DNA of 64,000 nt from Bryobacterales bacterium (GTDB lineage Bacteria > Acidobacteriota > Terriglobia > Bryobacterales > Bryobacteraceae), in NCBI GenBank assembly GCA_026129915.1, contig JAHCHD010000004.1, positions 1 through 64,000 on the forward strand, read 5' to 3'. The translations under genes and the position numbers were made by a program. The notes under the pieces were generated by a model. That model saw only the letters and a program-made list of their open reading frames with translations, made no database searches and had not been told where the DNA came from. Shown here in pieces: positions 42,103 through 51,133 of the stretch (the stretch's first letter is position 1; the number at the start of each line of letters is the position of its first letter).

Positions 42103-43227
42103 ATGATGCAGCGCCCATTCCCAGCTACTGCGCCACGGGGGTTGGCAAGCCTTCGCCCAGGCGCTCTGTTGATGACGGGGGCCACAGGGCTGGTGGGCGG
42201 CGGACTTATCCCGCTCCTGCGCGCAGGCAATCCTGAGCGCGACCTTGTTCTGCTGGTGCGCCGTCCCTCTGCGTTTCATTTCCCTGGGTGCATCGTCTTG
42301 GAAGCCGATGTCACCAAGCCAGGCCTGGGGCTTGGTCAGGCGGAGCTTAGCATCCTCTCCAGGCAGGTCACCCAGGTTATTCACTCCGCGGCGGACATCC
42401 GCTTTCGCATCAGCCTCGAAGAATCCCGCGCTACGAACGTGGAGGGCACCCGGCGAATGCTGGAATTTGCCGGGTTGTGTCACCGCCTGGAGCGCTTTCT
42501 GCACGTCAGCACCATCTACGTTGCTGGAAAGCGTACTGGATTGGTAGCGGAAGGGCCATCGTGCTCCATCGCCGGCTTTGTGAATACTTACCAGCAGACG
42601 AAGTTTGAGGCGGAACAACTGGTGCTGGCCTCAATGGCACGGATGCCAGTGGCGATTGCTCGGCTTAGTTCCATCATTGGCGATTCCCGGCATGGTTCCG
42701 TTCACCAGTTCAACTATTTCCACCAGTCCATTAAGGCCATCCCGTGGAATCCCCTGCCCGCCATTCCCGCGGACCCCGAGGCCCGCATCGATCTGGTGTC
42801 GTCGGACTGGACCATCGCCGCGCTGCATCTGCTCTTCGACGAGTGTTTTGCTCCAGGGAGAGTCTTCCAGTTGTGCGCTGGACCCGAGCGCTCCTGGACG
42901 GTTGGCGAGTTGCTGAGCCGCACCTACGACGTCTTTGAGCGTCATCACGTGCACTTACGATTGCGGCGACGTCCGCGTATGGTGCCCTACTCTGAGTTCG
43001 AGAGAGTCGTGGACAAGCTAAGCCACCGCCTGCCTGCCAGTTTCAATGACTGGCTGGGGGCGCTGCTCACCTTTCTGCCGCACCTATCCCTGCAACAACA
43101 GTTCGATAACGCAGACACGGAACGATTACTTGCCGGGCGAGTGCCGTTCCCAAGCTTGGAGTCCTATTTTCAGCAAATCGTGGAATACTGCGTCGCCACC
43201 AATTGGGGACGGGCCGCCGCCGACTAA
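42103..43227 (+). CDS. Extended SDR, thioester/fatty-acyl-reductase-like
   Basis: 374 residues from the ATG at 42103 (GGGGG upstream); an open frame from 42037 has no site. The Rossmann loop is LMTGATGLVGGGLIPLL, then HSAADIRF, HVSTIYVAGKRTG, and YQQTKFEAEQLV with the catalytic Tyr and Lys (YxxxK). SHRLPASFNDWLGALL belongs to the C-terminal substrate domain. The pattern matches the NAD_binding_4 group that reduces acyl thioesters. It is divergent from the ubiquitin-like operon, with 227 bases between them, and shows no sign of belonging to that pathway. Confidence 0.8.
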   Translation: MMQRPFPATAPRGLASLRPGALLMTGATGLVGGGLIPLLRAGNPERDLVLLVRRPSAFHFPGCIVLEADVTKPGLGLGQAELSILSRQVTQVIHSAADIRFRISLEESRATNVEGTRRMLEFAGLCHRLERFLHVSTIYVAGKRTGLVAEGPSCSIAGFVNTYQQTKFEAEQLVLASMARMPVAIARLSSIIGDSRHGSVHQFNYFHQSIKAIPWNPLPAIPADPEARIDLVSSDWTIAALHLLFDECFAPGRVFQLCAGPERSWTVGELLSRTYDVFERHHVHLRLRRRPRMVPYSEFERVVDKLSHRLPASFNDWLGALLTFLPHLSLQQQFDNADTERLLAGRVPFPSLESYFQQIVEYCVATNWGRAAAD

Positions 43228-43253
43228 CAGGGCTTCCCATCGCAAGGGCGCGA

Positions 43254-44636
43254 TCAGCGCGCTGTCGTTGGCACCGTACTTCGTTCAGCGGCGTAAGAAA
43301 TGTGAGTGCGGTGAATGCGGTGGGCCACCACTTCTGACACCCGCCACGTGGTTCCCGTCTGCTCCGTGCGTAGCATCACTTCAAATCCAGCCACCTCTTT
43401 GAGGTCTGTGACTCCCAGTGCCGCGGCCAGCGTATGCGCTGAGCCGGGTGCAAGCACAAATTCGCCAGCCGCCTCGGTATCGGGCTGGCTGATCCCTCCT
43501 ACCAGCATCACTCTTCCGGTGCGTGAGAGGTTATCTGGTGCGGCTACAAGGGCGTAAGAGCGGCCAGAGTTCTGCTCATCCTCATCTTCGATGGGTGGAT
43601 ACCATTGCCACTCGCCCTCGCGCGGCGCAACATTTAGCCACCGGTTGGGTGCGCCTTCCTTCAACTTGCGAAACTGAAAGTTCAGGCTTGCCTCAAAGAT
43701 CGTTACCCATGGGTTGGCATTCACTGACCCAAGAAACACATAGTTGCCATTCCGAAGGTCCCGCGCCTGCAAGTCGCGGCTCTGCCGAAAGCTCATGCGC
43801 TGCGCGTGCAATGGATACTCGCGGGCCGCTCGCAGAGTAAGGGAAGCGTCGCCGATGTTCAGCAGTTCGCGCGAGACTATGGTTTCCCAATGTTGCAGGT
43901 CGCGTCGTGCCAGCGGGTGGTCCAACGCGAATGCCCTCCGGGAGCGGTAGTCATCAAAGGCAACAGTTTCGCCGGTGAAGCTATTCATCAGGTTCACGAC
44001 GGAATCGGAAGGAACAAAAAACACCGAGCCCTGGGTATCGTCCAGAAATTGCTCAAGAATGGTGTGCTGGGGTTCGGCCGCTGACGCGATCACAATTGCA
44101 TCCGGTGCTGGTTTCTGCCCCTGCCACCAGCTTCCCAGGAAGAACGCCCCCACAATCATCGCGAACGTACCGTAGCGCAAAGCAGCGGTCCTGAGAGGCT
44201 GCCACGTCTCCCAGCGGGTGGGCGCGGGCACTGCAGGTGGCGGAGCAACCGAGGTCGCCGCAAGGGATTCCTTGGGACCACTTACTACCGCCGCGTCCGG
44301 GCCGCGGAGGTGAAAATGAAGCCGATAGTCGCCCTTCGGCACCTGCAGCTCCCAAGACTCGTTCGCCCCCTCAGCCGCATAGTACTCCGCCAGTCGCTGG
44401 CGTAGTTGCCGCATGGAGGCGCGGACGATGCTATCCATCGACGGGTCAAAGTCCGCACCACGTTCAAACAACTCCGAACCGATCCGGGCCTCATGAATGG
44501 CGTCGCCGCGGCCGGCAAAATGATGGTCGGCGAGATACTCCAGCAGTTGCCTGGAACGGGCTGATTTGTGAAACCACTCGCTACCCAGGATGCGGGCGAG
44601 CAAAGCACGATGCTCAGTGCTAACTCGTTCATTCAT
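43254..44636 (-). CDS. ToxR-like membrane-anchored winged-helix regulator
   Basis: 460 residues. Residues 1-110 are a winged-helix DNA-binding region common in Acidobacteria: SRQLLEYLADHHFAGRG, ARIGSELFERGADFDPSMDS, VRASMRQLRQRLAEYY and LQVPKGDYRLHF. A Pro-rich linker leads to one transmembrane helix at 154-171. The remaining 285 residues would face the periplasm and lack a recognisable sensor family. The gene is divergent from the Oar-like receptor at 44782; three direct repeats lie between them, so it is likely the receptor's regulator and may regulate itself. Confidence 0.8.
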   Translation of the reverse strand: MNERVSTEHRALLARILGSEWFHKSARSRQLLEYLADHHFAGRGDAIHEARIGSELFERGADFDPSMDSIVRASMRQLRQRLAEYYAAEGANESWELQVPKGDYRLHFHLRGPDAAVVSGPKESLAATSVAPPPAVPAPTRWETWQPLRTAALRYGTFAMIVGAFFLGSWWQGQKPAPDAIVIASAAEPQHTILEQFLDDTQGSVFFVPSDSVVNLMNSFTGETVAFDDYRSRRAFALDHPLARRDLQHWETIVSRELLNIGDASLTLRAAREYPLHAQRMSFRQSRDLQARDLRNGNYVFLGSVNANPWVTIFEASLNFQFRKLKEGAPNRWLNVAPREGEWQWYPPIEDEDEQNSGRSYALVAAPDNLSRTGRVMLVGGISQPDTEAAGEFVLAPGSAHTLAAALGVTDLKEVAGFEVMLRTEQTGTTWRVSEVVAHRIHRTHISYAAERSTVPTTAR

Positions 44637-44674
44637 AAAGTGCCTTAAATCCCTCTTTCACCCAGGCCCCGCCG

Positions 44675-44702
44675 TTTCACAGAACTTTCACGGGGAATTC
44701 AC
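44675..44702. promoter_or_regulatory. Three 11-bp-phased direct repeats, candidate operator
   Basis: TTTCAC at 44675 and 44686 and ATTCAC at 44697 are spaced by exactly one helical turn, with AAC following in the first and third repeat. A further TTTCAC lies at 44656. PhoB-type winged-helix proteins bind 11-bp-phased direct repeats. The site lies between the winged-helix regulator and the receptor gene, about 80-107 bases before the receptor ATG, and fits activation or autoregulation. Confidence 0.5.
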
Positions 44703-44781
44703 TGAACTTATGGTCCTTTTGTATGTCATTCGTGGAGTAGTTGCAACCCCTTTTTGATTCAGGGGTCTTTGGAGGTTTCCT

Positions 44782-47700
44782 ATGTCCGGTCGTTTAGGGC
44801 ACTGGCTTCTGTCCGTTTTGTGCCTTATTATCTTTGCCACGCTCGGTCAGGCACAGACGGCTACTGTCACAGGCCGCATCACTGATTCCACGGGCGCTGT
44901 CGTGCCCGGAACGCAAATCACAGTCACCAATGTGGCTACCGCGGCTGCGCGAGTGGTCAACGCAAACGAGATTGGCTACTACACGGTGCCGCTGTTGTCG
45001 CCTGGCGAGTATCGCATCACGGTGGAGCAACCAGGGTTCCGCCCGGTCAACCGAACCGGCATCATTCTAAACGTGGACCAGCGCGCCACCATCGACTTTG
45101 CACTGGAACTCGGTTCCGTCTCCGAGCAGATTGAGGTGAGTGCCGACGCGCTCCAACTCAACACCGTGGAGGCGAGCCAAGGCCAGGTAATTGAGAACCG
45201 GCGCATTGTCGACATGCCCCTCAATGGGCGCGACTACAACCAGTTGGCGCTGCTTTCTGCTGGGACGGTCCAACCGCTTCCAGATGCACGCTATGCGGGA
45301 TTTAGCTCCGGCGGCATGCGCGTCACACAGAACAATTTCATGCTCGACGGCGTCGACAATAACGCCGTTGAGTTGGCCGGTGCCCAGCGCCAGTCCGAGA
45401 TGGTGAAGCCATCCGTTGACGCCGTCCAGGAGTTCAAGGTCCAAACCAACTCCTATTCCGCCGAATTCGGACGCGCCATGGGCAGCGTAGTGAATGTCAC
45501 CACGAAGTCCGGCACCAACGATCTGCACGGCACCGCATTTCACTTTCTGCGCAACGAAAAGCTGGATGCCAAGAACTACTTCGACCCGGTGGATCGCCCC
45601 CGTCCTCCGTTCAAACGTAATCAGTTTGGCTTCTCGATTGGCGGGCCCGCTTTCGTGCCGAAGATCTTCGATGGCCGGAACAAGGTGTTCTGGTTCGGCA
45701 ACTACGAAGGAACCCGCGTTCGCGAGAGCAATACCGCCAACAACACGATCCCCACGCTGCGCATGCGCCAGGGCGACTTCGGAGATCTGCTCGAACAGCG
45801 CAGCCGAACCATCATCGATCCCGCAAACCGTCAGCCCTTTGCCAACAACCTAATTCCGCAGTCCCGCTTTGACCCGGTCGCAAGCCGTTTGATGGGTCTC
45901 TATCCGACACCCCAATCAACATCCGTCGCCGCGAACTTTGTCTACAATGCTCCCCGCCCCCAGGACGTGGAACTCTTTGGTTTCCGGTTTGACGTCAATC
46001 TCGGTTCAAAGGACAACATCAGCTATCGCTACAGCCAACAGGACCTGCTGAATCCGGCTGCACTCCTGTTGCCGCCACCGGCCTTCACGCCCAATAACGA
46101 CTTCAACACCCAGGGCAAGATCACAAGCGCAACGTGGAACCACATTTTTTCGCCCACAGTCCTGATGTCGCTACGGGGCGCTTGGAACTTCGGACTGTTC
46201 AAGCGCGACAATCCAGCACAGGCTGGCCGCGACTTCCTGAACCTCACCTACGGCATTCCGGGAGGAAACCCAAATATCCCCGGCGGCATGTCAGCCATGA
46301 ACATAACGGGTTACACCAGCCTCGGCCTGGGCGCCAACAATCCGGTGGATCGCGACTCCCAGAACCGGCAACTTGTGGGTGATCTGACATGGATTAAGGG
46401 ACAGCACACCATAAAGATGGGCGCCAACCTGATGCGCATGCAGAACAACATCTACAACATCCGCGGCGAGATCGGAAACTACGGGTTTAACGGACAGTTC
46501 ACCAACGACGGAGCTGCGGATTTCCTGCTTGGAACCGCCAACAACTACAGCTGGAGTTCCGTCATTCAGGTCGACCTGCGCGCCTGGAACACGGCAGCCT
46601 TCATCCAGGACGACTGGAAGGTATCACCAAACCTCACTGTGAACCTGGGGATGCGCTACGAGCTCACCACTCCCTTCATCGACAAACGCGACCGGATGGG
46701 TATCCTCGATAACTGGACGGATCCGGCAAACCCCCGCCTGATCTACGCCGGCTCAGAGGGAAGCGATACCTACAACCGGGCAATGATCGCCATTGACCGC
46801 AACAACTTCATGCCTCGTGTGGGCTTCGCATACAAGCTAGGCCAGAAAACGGTGTTGCGGTCAGGCTATGGCGTCTTCTTCATGCTCTTCGAGCCACTTG
46901 GAGACAGCGAATTCCTCTTGGGAAATCCTCCGAATGCATTCGCCGTGAATCTGGCATCCAGTGCCACGGTTCCGGCGGTGCTCCTCAAGGATGGGCCTCC
47001 GGAAGGCGCCCTCAACATCCAGCGGGCGACGGGACTCACCTTCGTGTCCTACGAGCGACGGCCGAACCAGAGCTATTCACAGCAATGGAACTTTAACATC
47101 CAACAGGAGTTGGCACGCGACTGGCTGTTTGAGATCGGCTACTCGGGGACGAAGGGTACCCATCTCGTGAATCGGTACGATGACAACTTCTCCCCACCGG
47201 GTCCGGGCAACATCAACGCAAAGCGGCCGTTGAACCGGATGGAGATTCCTGGGACCGGCGTGGTGACTTCCCCGTTGGCAGGCATCTACGGATACCACCA
47301 CAACGGCAATTCCATCTATCACGGGATGATAACGAAGCTCGAAAAGCGCTTTTCCCAGGGTTTCACCCTGCTCACTTCGTATTCGTTCTCCAAGACCATC
47401 GGCGATACATGTGCTGGTGCGGCGCAAGGGAACACCACAGGATGCGGCCATCAGGACCTGCGTAACCTGCGCGCCGAGCGCGCGCTCGACAACCAGGATG
47501 TTCCGCACCGTCTGGTGGTAAGCGGCTTGTATGAGCTTCCGTTTGGCCGAGGCCGGCGGGTAGGGGCATCCATGCCCGGCGTTGTGGATGCGGTTCTTGG
47601 AGGCTGGGCGGTGGGTAGCATTGTGACTGCGGCAAGCGGGCGCCCCTACAATGCCACTACACAGGGCAATCCGGCCAATACGGGCAGCTTGGCTGTCGTC

Positions 47701-48039
47701 AACCGGCCGAACATTTCGGGAAACCCCTATGGGGGGACTCGTACGGTGCAGCGCGACTTCGATATTGGCATGTTCACACCGAATGCCGCCAACACCCTCG
47801 GTACGGCGGGAAGGAACATCCTGCGGCAGCGGGACCAGTTTGGCTGGGATTTCTCCGCACTGAAGGATTTCCGCATTGTGGAGGACCTAACCTTGCAGTT
47901 CCGCTTCGAAGCCTTCCAGGTCACCAACACCCCGCGCTTTGGCCAGGCTGGAGCGGTAGTGGGTACAAACACGTTTGGTCAGATCACAGGAGCGGCCACC
48001 CCGCGCAACCTGCAGTTTGGACTTAAGCTAATTTGGTAG
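44782..48039 (+). CDS. Oar-like TonB-dependent receptor with carboxypeptidase-regulatory N-domain
   Basis: 1085 residues; TGGAGG precedes the ATG. The signal peptide is LLSVLCLIIFATLGQAQ. The carboxypeptidase-regulatory domain (GRITDSTGAVVPGTQITVT) spans about 25-110, the plug shows DMPLNGRDYNQLALLSAGTV and NNFMLDGVDNNAVEL, and the barrel ends NLQFGLKLIW with a terminal aromatic residue. The protein should sit in the outer membrane and import a ligand with help from TonB. Controlled probably by the divergent winged-helix regulator. A sulfatase gene follows after 121 bases, so the imported ligand may be a sulfated glycan (inference). Confidence 0.88.
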   Translation: MSGRLGHWLLSVLCLIIFATLGQAQTATVTGRITDSTGAVVPGTQITVTNVATAAARVVNANEIGYYTVPLLSPGEYRITVEQPGFRPVNRTGIILNVDQRATIDFALELGSVSEQIEVSADALQLNTVEASQGQVIENRRIVDMPLNGRDYNQLALLSAGTVQPLPDARYAGFSSGGMRVTQNNFMLDGVDNNAVELAGAQRQSEMVKPSVDAVQEFKVQTNSYSAEFGRAMGSVVNVTTKSGTNDLHGTAFHFLRNEKLDAKNYFDPVDRPRPPFKRNQFGFSIGGPAFVPKIFDGRNKVFWFGNYEGTRVRESNTANNTIPTLRMRQGDFGDLLEQRSRTIIDPANRQPFANNLIPQSRFDPVASRLMGLYPTPQSTSVAANFVYNAPRPQDVELFGFRFDVNLGSKDNISYRYSQQDLLNPAALLLPPPAFTPNNDFNTQGKITSATWNHIFSPTVLMSLRGAWNFGLFKRDNPAQAGRDFLNLTYGIPGGNPNIPGGMSAMNITGYTSLGLGANNPVDRDSQNRQLVGDLTWIKGQHTIKMGANLMRMQNNIYNIRGEIGNYGFNGQFTNDGAADFLLGTANNYSWSSVIQVDLRAWNTAAFIQDDWKVSPNLTVNLGMRYELTTPFIDKRDRMGILDNWTDPANPRLIYAGSEGSDTYNRAMIAIDRNNFMPRVGFAYKLGQKTVLRSGYGVFFMLFEPLGDSEFLLGNPPNAFAVNLASSATVPAVLLKDGPPEGALNIQRATGLTFVSYERRPNQSYSQQWNFNIQQELARDWLFEIGYSGTKGTHLVNRYDDNFSPPGPGNINAKRPLNRMEIPGTGVVTSPLAGIYGYHHNGNSIYHGMITKLEKRFSQGFTLLTSYSFSKTIGDTCAGAAQGNTTGCGHQDLRNLRAERALDNQDVPHRLVVSGLYELPFGRGRRVGASMPGVVDAVLGGWAVGSIVTAASGRPYNATTQGNPANTGSLAVVNRPNISGNPYGGTRTVQRDFDIGMFTPNAANTLGTAGRNILRQRDQFGWDFSALKDFRIVEDLTLQFRFEAFQVTNTPRFGQAGAVVGTNTFGQITGAATPRNLQFGLKLIW

Positions 48040-48049
48040 CTTCTCCATT

Positions 48050-48079
48050 GGGGCCGGTTCCGTATCCGGCACCGGCCCC
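48050..48079 (+). terminator. Hairpin after the second Oar-like receptor gene
   Basis: GGGGCCGGT (48050-48058) pairs with ACCGGCCCC (48071-48079). It lies 10 bases past the stop. It lacks a T-run, so termination is likely but not certain; the sulfatase downstream may still be partly co-transcribed. Confidence 0.5.
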
Positions 48080-48160
48080 ACTAAAACCAAAGCGGACGGT
48101 CTCGCTACAGTAAAGCATCACTCGCGCCCGCGCACAACAAACCCCTGGATGGAGTAAACG

Positions 48161-49684
48161 ATGAATCGCAGGACTTTTCTTGGTGGCCTCTCCGCCGCCG
48201 CCCTTACCGCGCAGTTTGGACGCGCAGCCAACGGCAAACCCTGGAACATCCTGATGATGTTCTCCGACGACCACGCCTGGCAGGCCGTAAGTGCCTACGG
48301 AGGCAAGCTGAACAAAACCCCTCACATCGACCGCATCGCCCATGAAGGCATGCGTTTTGATCAGTGCCTGGTAACCAACTCAATCTGCGCCCCGAGCCGC
48401 GCGGTGGTGCTCACGGGCAAGCACAGCCATCTGAACGGGGTCATCGACAATGCCGTTACCTTTGATGGCAACCAGCAGACTTTTCCCAAGCTCGTGCAGA
48501 AAGCCGGCTACCAGACTGCCATGATCGGCAAGTGGCACTTGAAAAGTGACCCCACGGGTTTCGACCATTGGGAGGTGCTTCCCGGCCAGGGCAGCTACTA
48601 CAACCCCGATTTTCTGTTCAAGGGCGGACGCCACCGCCGCGAAGGCTACGTCACCGACATTATCGGCGACCTAACCCTGGACTGGCTGAAGAATGGCCGT
48701 GATCCGAACAAACCATTCCTGCTGTTTAGTCAGCAAAAGGCACCGCACCGGAACTGGATGCCCGCACCCGAAAAGATGTGGATGTACGAAGGTGAGGACC
48801 TGCCAGAACCAGAAACGCTCTTTGACAACTACGAGGGCCGCGCGACGCCGGCACGTCTTCAGGAAATGGAAATCGATCGCCACATGCGCTGGAACCACGA
48901 TATGAAAGTTCCAGAGTGGTCCGACCGCAGCTTTGGCGGCAACGACGGCAACGCCGAGTGGGCACGCATGACCCCGGAACAGAAGCGCCAGTGGGATGCC
49001 GCGTACGGTCCTCGCAATGCCGAGTTGTTCAAGAAGAATCCGCAGGGCCGCGATCTCGTTCGCTGGAAGTATCAGCGTTACATTAAGGACTATCTGCGCT
49101 GCATTTCGTCTGTCGATGACAATGTAGGCAAGGTCTTGAGCTATCTGGATGCCGCCGGCCTCGCCGAAAATACCCTGGTGGTTTACAGTTCTGACCAAGG
49201 CTTTTATCTTGGCGAGCACGGATGGTTTGACAAGCGCTGGATCTACGAAGAGAGCTTGCGTACGCCCCTCGTGATGCGCATGCCCGGCGTAATCGAGCGA
49301 GGCAGCGTGAATCGAAACTTGGTATCGAACCTTGATCTTGCCCAGACCTTCCTGGACGTGGCGGGACAGCCCCAGCCGAGCGACATGCAGGGAGCCAGCA
49401 TGTTGCCCCTGTTACGCGGCGAGCAGCCAGCCGATTGGCGCAAGAGCTTCTACTTCCAGTACTTCGAGAAGGGAGTCCACAACGTCGCGCCACACGATGG
49501 CGTCCGCACCGACAGGTACACGCTGGCGCATTTCCATGAGACCGAGGAGTGGGAGCTGTACGACCTCACCCGAGACCCCCAACAGATGCGCAGCGTTTAT
49601 GGGGACGATGCCTACCAGAATGTGGTGAAGGAACTAAAGGCAGAGCTCACCAGGCTGCGGAAACACTACAAGGTGGACGCCTGA
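48161..49684 (+). CDS. Sulfatase, Tat-type signal
   Basis: 507 residues. The leader [22 protein letters not shown] has a twin arginine. The formylglycine site is Cys76 in CAPSR, and Asp36-Asp37 (MMFSDDHAW) with [17 protein letters not shown] supply the metal ligands. Length and motifs match arylsulfatase/heparan-like bacterial enzymes of the type common in polysaccharide utilisation. It differs clearly from the sulfatase at 24300 (CSPSR). A hairpin terminator follows its stop. Confidence 0.9.
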   Translation: MNRRTFLGGLSAAALTAQFGRAANGKPWNILMMFSDDHAWQAVSAYGGKLNKTPHIDRIAHEGMRFDQCLVTNSICAPSRAVVLTGKHSHLNGVIDNAVTFDGNQQTFPKLVQKAGYQTAMIGKWHLKSDPTGFDHWEVLPGQGSYYNPDFLFKGGRHRREGYVTDIIGDLTLDWLKNGRDPNKPFLLFSQQKAPHRNWMPAPEKMWMYEGEDLPEPETLFDNYEGRATPARLQEMEIDRHMRWNHDMKVPEWSDRSFGGNDGNAEWARMTPEQKRQWDAAYGPRNAELFKKNPQGRDLVRWKYQRYIKDYLRCISSVDDNVGKVLSYLDAAGLAENTLVVYSSDQGFYLGEHGWFDKRWIYEESLRTPLVMRMPGVIERGSVNRNLVSNLDLAQTFLDVAGQPQPSDMQGASMLPLLRGEQPADWRKSFYFQYFEKGVHNVAPHDGVRTDRYTLAHFHETEEWELYDLTRDPQQMRSVYGDDAYQNVVKELKAELTRLRKHYKVDA

Positions 49685-49691
49685 CAGGCCG

Positions 49692-49730
49692 GGATAGCGG
49701 AGGCCTTCCCGGTCTCCGCTATCCTTAATT
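49692..49730 (+). terminator. Hairpin terminator after the sulfatase gene
   Basis: GGATAGCGGAG (49692-49702) and CTCCGCTATCC (49714-49724) form an 11-bp perfect stem followed by TTAATT. It lies between the sulfatase stop and the next ATG at 49733. Confidence 0.7.
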
Positions 49731-49732
49731 GA

Positions 49733-50896
49733 ATGCATTCGGTTACGGTAAGCTACCGCGCCGCGCGTCGGCTGGAGCGCGGCCATCCGTGGGTCTTTCG
49801 GTCCGACCTTGAAAAGGTTCCCGAACTGGCGCCCGGTTCCGACGTCCGCGTGTTGCAGCCATCCGGAAAGTTGCTGGGAGTAGCCCACTACAGTACGCAA
49901 TCCCAGATCGCTCTGCGCCTGCTCGACAGGCACGACCGGACCATTGACGCCGCCTTTTTTCGGGAGCGCATCCAGGCTGCCATCGCTTTCCGCCAGCGCG
50001 TCGTGTGTGACAGCAATGGTTACCGCCTGGTCTACGGCGAGGCCGATTTCCTTCCCGGTTTGGTGGTGGATTACTACTCTGGCTGCCTCGCCATCCAGAC
50101 TCTCAACCAAGGCATGGCCCTACTGCAGCCCGTGATCGTCGACGTGCTTCAGGAGCTGATCCAGCCCCAGGCTATCGTCGAAAAGAACCAGGCCCACGTT
50201 CGCACGCTGGAGGGTCTCGAATTACGAAACGGACTCCTCCGCGGGACGCTACCCCAAGACCTCAGCATCACCCTCAATGGGTTGCGCTTTTCCATCGACC
50301 TGCTGGGCGGCCAGAAAACAGGGTTCTTCCTGGACCAGCGTGAGAATTATGCCGCTGTTCGGCGCTATGCCCGCGGGCGTGCCCTGGATTGCTTCACCTG
50401 CGCCGGCGGTTTCGCGCTCCACCTTGCGGGCGTATGCGATCACGTCGAGGGCGTGGATTCCTCCGCCAGCGCGGTGGCCTTGGCCAACCGCAATGCCATC
50501 GACAATGGGATTGGAAACGCGGATTTTCGCGAGGCCGACGTGTTTCAGCTCCTGGCGGGCTATCAGTCCGCGAGGCGTTCTTACCAGACGATTGTGCTGG
50601 ACCCGCCCGCCTTCACGAAGAGTCGTGCCAAGCGGGACGAAGCAGCCCGCGGCTATAAGGAAATCAACCTGCGCGCCCTTCGCCTGCTGGAGCCTGGAGG
50701 GACGCTGGTCTCGTGCTCCTGTTCCCATCACGTCTCCGCAGAAGCGTTGTTGGAGATCATCCACGACGCCGCCAGCGAGTGCGGACGCCCCTTGCGCCTG
50801 CTCGAAGCGCGCACTCAAGCAGCCTGCCATCCGGTGCTTGTGGGTGTTCCTGAAACTCAGTATTTGAAGTGTTTCGCAGTGGAAGTAGCACGGTGA
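49733..50896 (+). CDS. RlmI-like class I SAM methyltransferase (23S rRNA m5C1962 type)
   Basis: 387 residues. An N-terminal PUA domain (about 1-75) contains RGHPWVFRSDL. A linker domain and the Rossmann methyltransferase follow: GQKTGFFLDQRENY is the family signature, LDCFTCAGGFALHLAG the SAM loop, LDPPAFTKSR and RGYKEINLRALRLL the motif region, and SCSCSHHVS contains the catalytic Cys. This fits RlmI, which methylates C1962 of 23S rRNA. The start ATG is 8 bases after the hairpin terminator of the previous gene, so it must have its own promoter or read-through transcription. Confidence 0.87.
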   Translation: MHSVTVSYRAARRLERGHPWVFRSDLEKVPELAPGSDVRVLQPSGKLLGVAHYSTQSQIALRLLDRHDRTIDAAFFRERIQAAIAFRQRVVCDSNGYRLVYGEADFLPGLVVDYYSGCLAIQTLNQGMALLQPVIVDVLQELIQPQAIVEKNQAHVRTLEGLELRNGLLRGTLPQDLSITLNGLRFSIDLLGGQKTGFFLDQRENYAAVRRYARGRALDCFTCAGGFALHLAGVCDHVEGVDSSASAVALANRNAIDNGIGNADFREADVFQLLAGYQSARRSYQTIVLDPPAFTKSRAKRDEAARGYKEINLRALRLLEPGGTLVSCSCSHHVSAEALLEIIHDAASECGRPLRLLEARTQAACHPVLVGVPETQYLKCFAVEVAR

Positions 50897-51055
50897 CTGC
50901 CTGTTTGAGCTTTGTTCTGCCATGTCTTCATCGCGCATGAGCGCCGCCATCACGCGTTTCAACAGATTTCTCAGAAACTCGATATCCTCTTTTTGTTCAA
51001 CTGGATGGCGAGAGCCGTCACCGCTCAATGGAACGTGCGCCCGCACGATTTTCAC
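50897..51055 (-). other. Possible small gene or gene remnant, unconfirmed
   Basis: On the minus strand a GTG at 51055 has GGGAGG five bases upstream (51061-51066), an excellent ribosome site. The first 53 codons read like a helical, charged peptide (for example EDIEFLRNLLKRVMAAL). The frame then continues without stop antisense through much of the RlmI gene, which no real gene of this size would do. It could be the 5' remnant of a lost gene. The rest of the gap to 51133 shows nothing else. Confidence 0.2.
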
Positions 51056-51133
51056 TGCCACCTCCCTATGATGTTTTTGTCGCCCCCCGTCCATGTGGCA
51101 CTGGGGTGACAAACCCAAATTGGAAGGTTCTGC

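Noticed and set aside
50249-51118. A 289-codon minus-strand open frame
   Set aside because: Mostly antisense to the RlmI-like gene; only its first part, upstream of that gene, looks at all protein-like.
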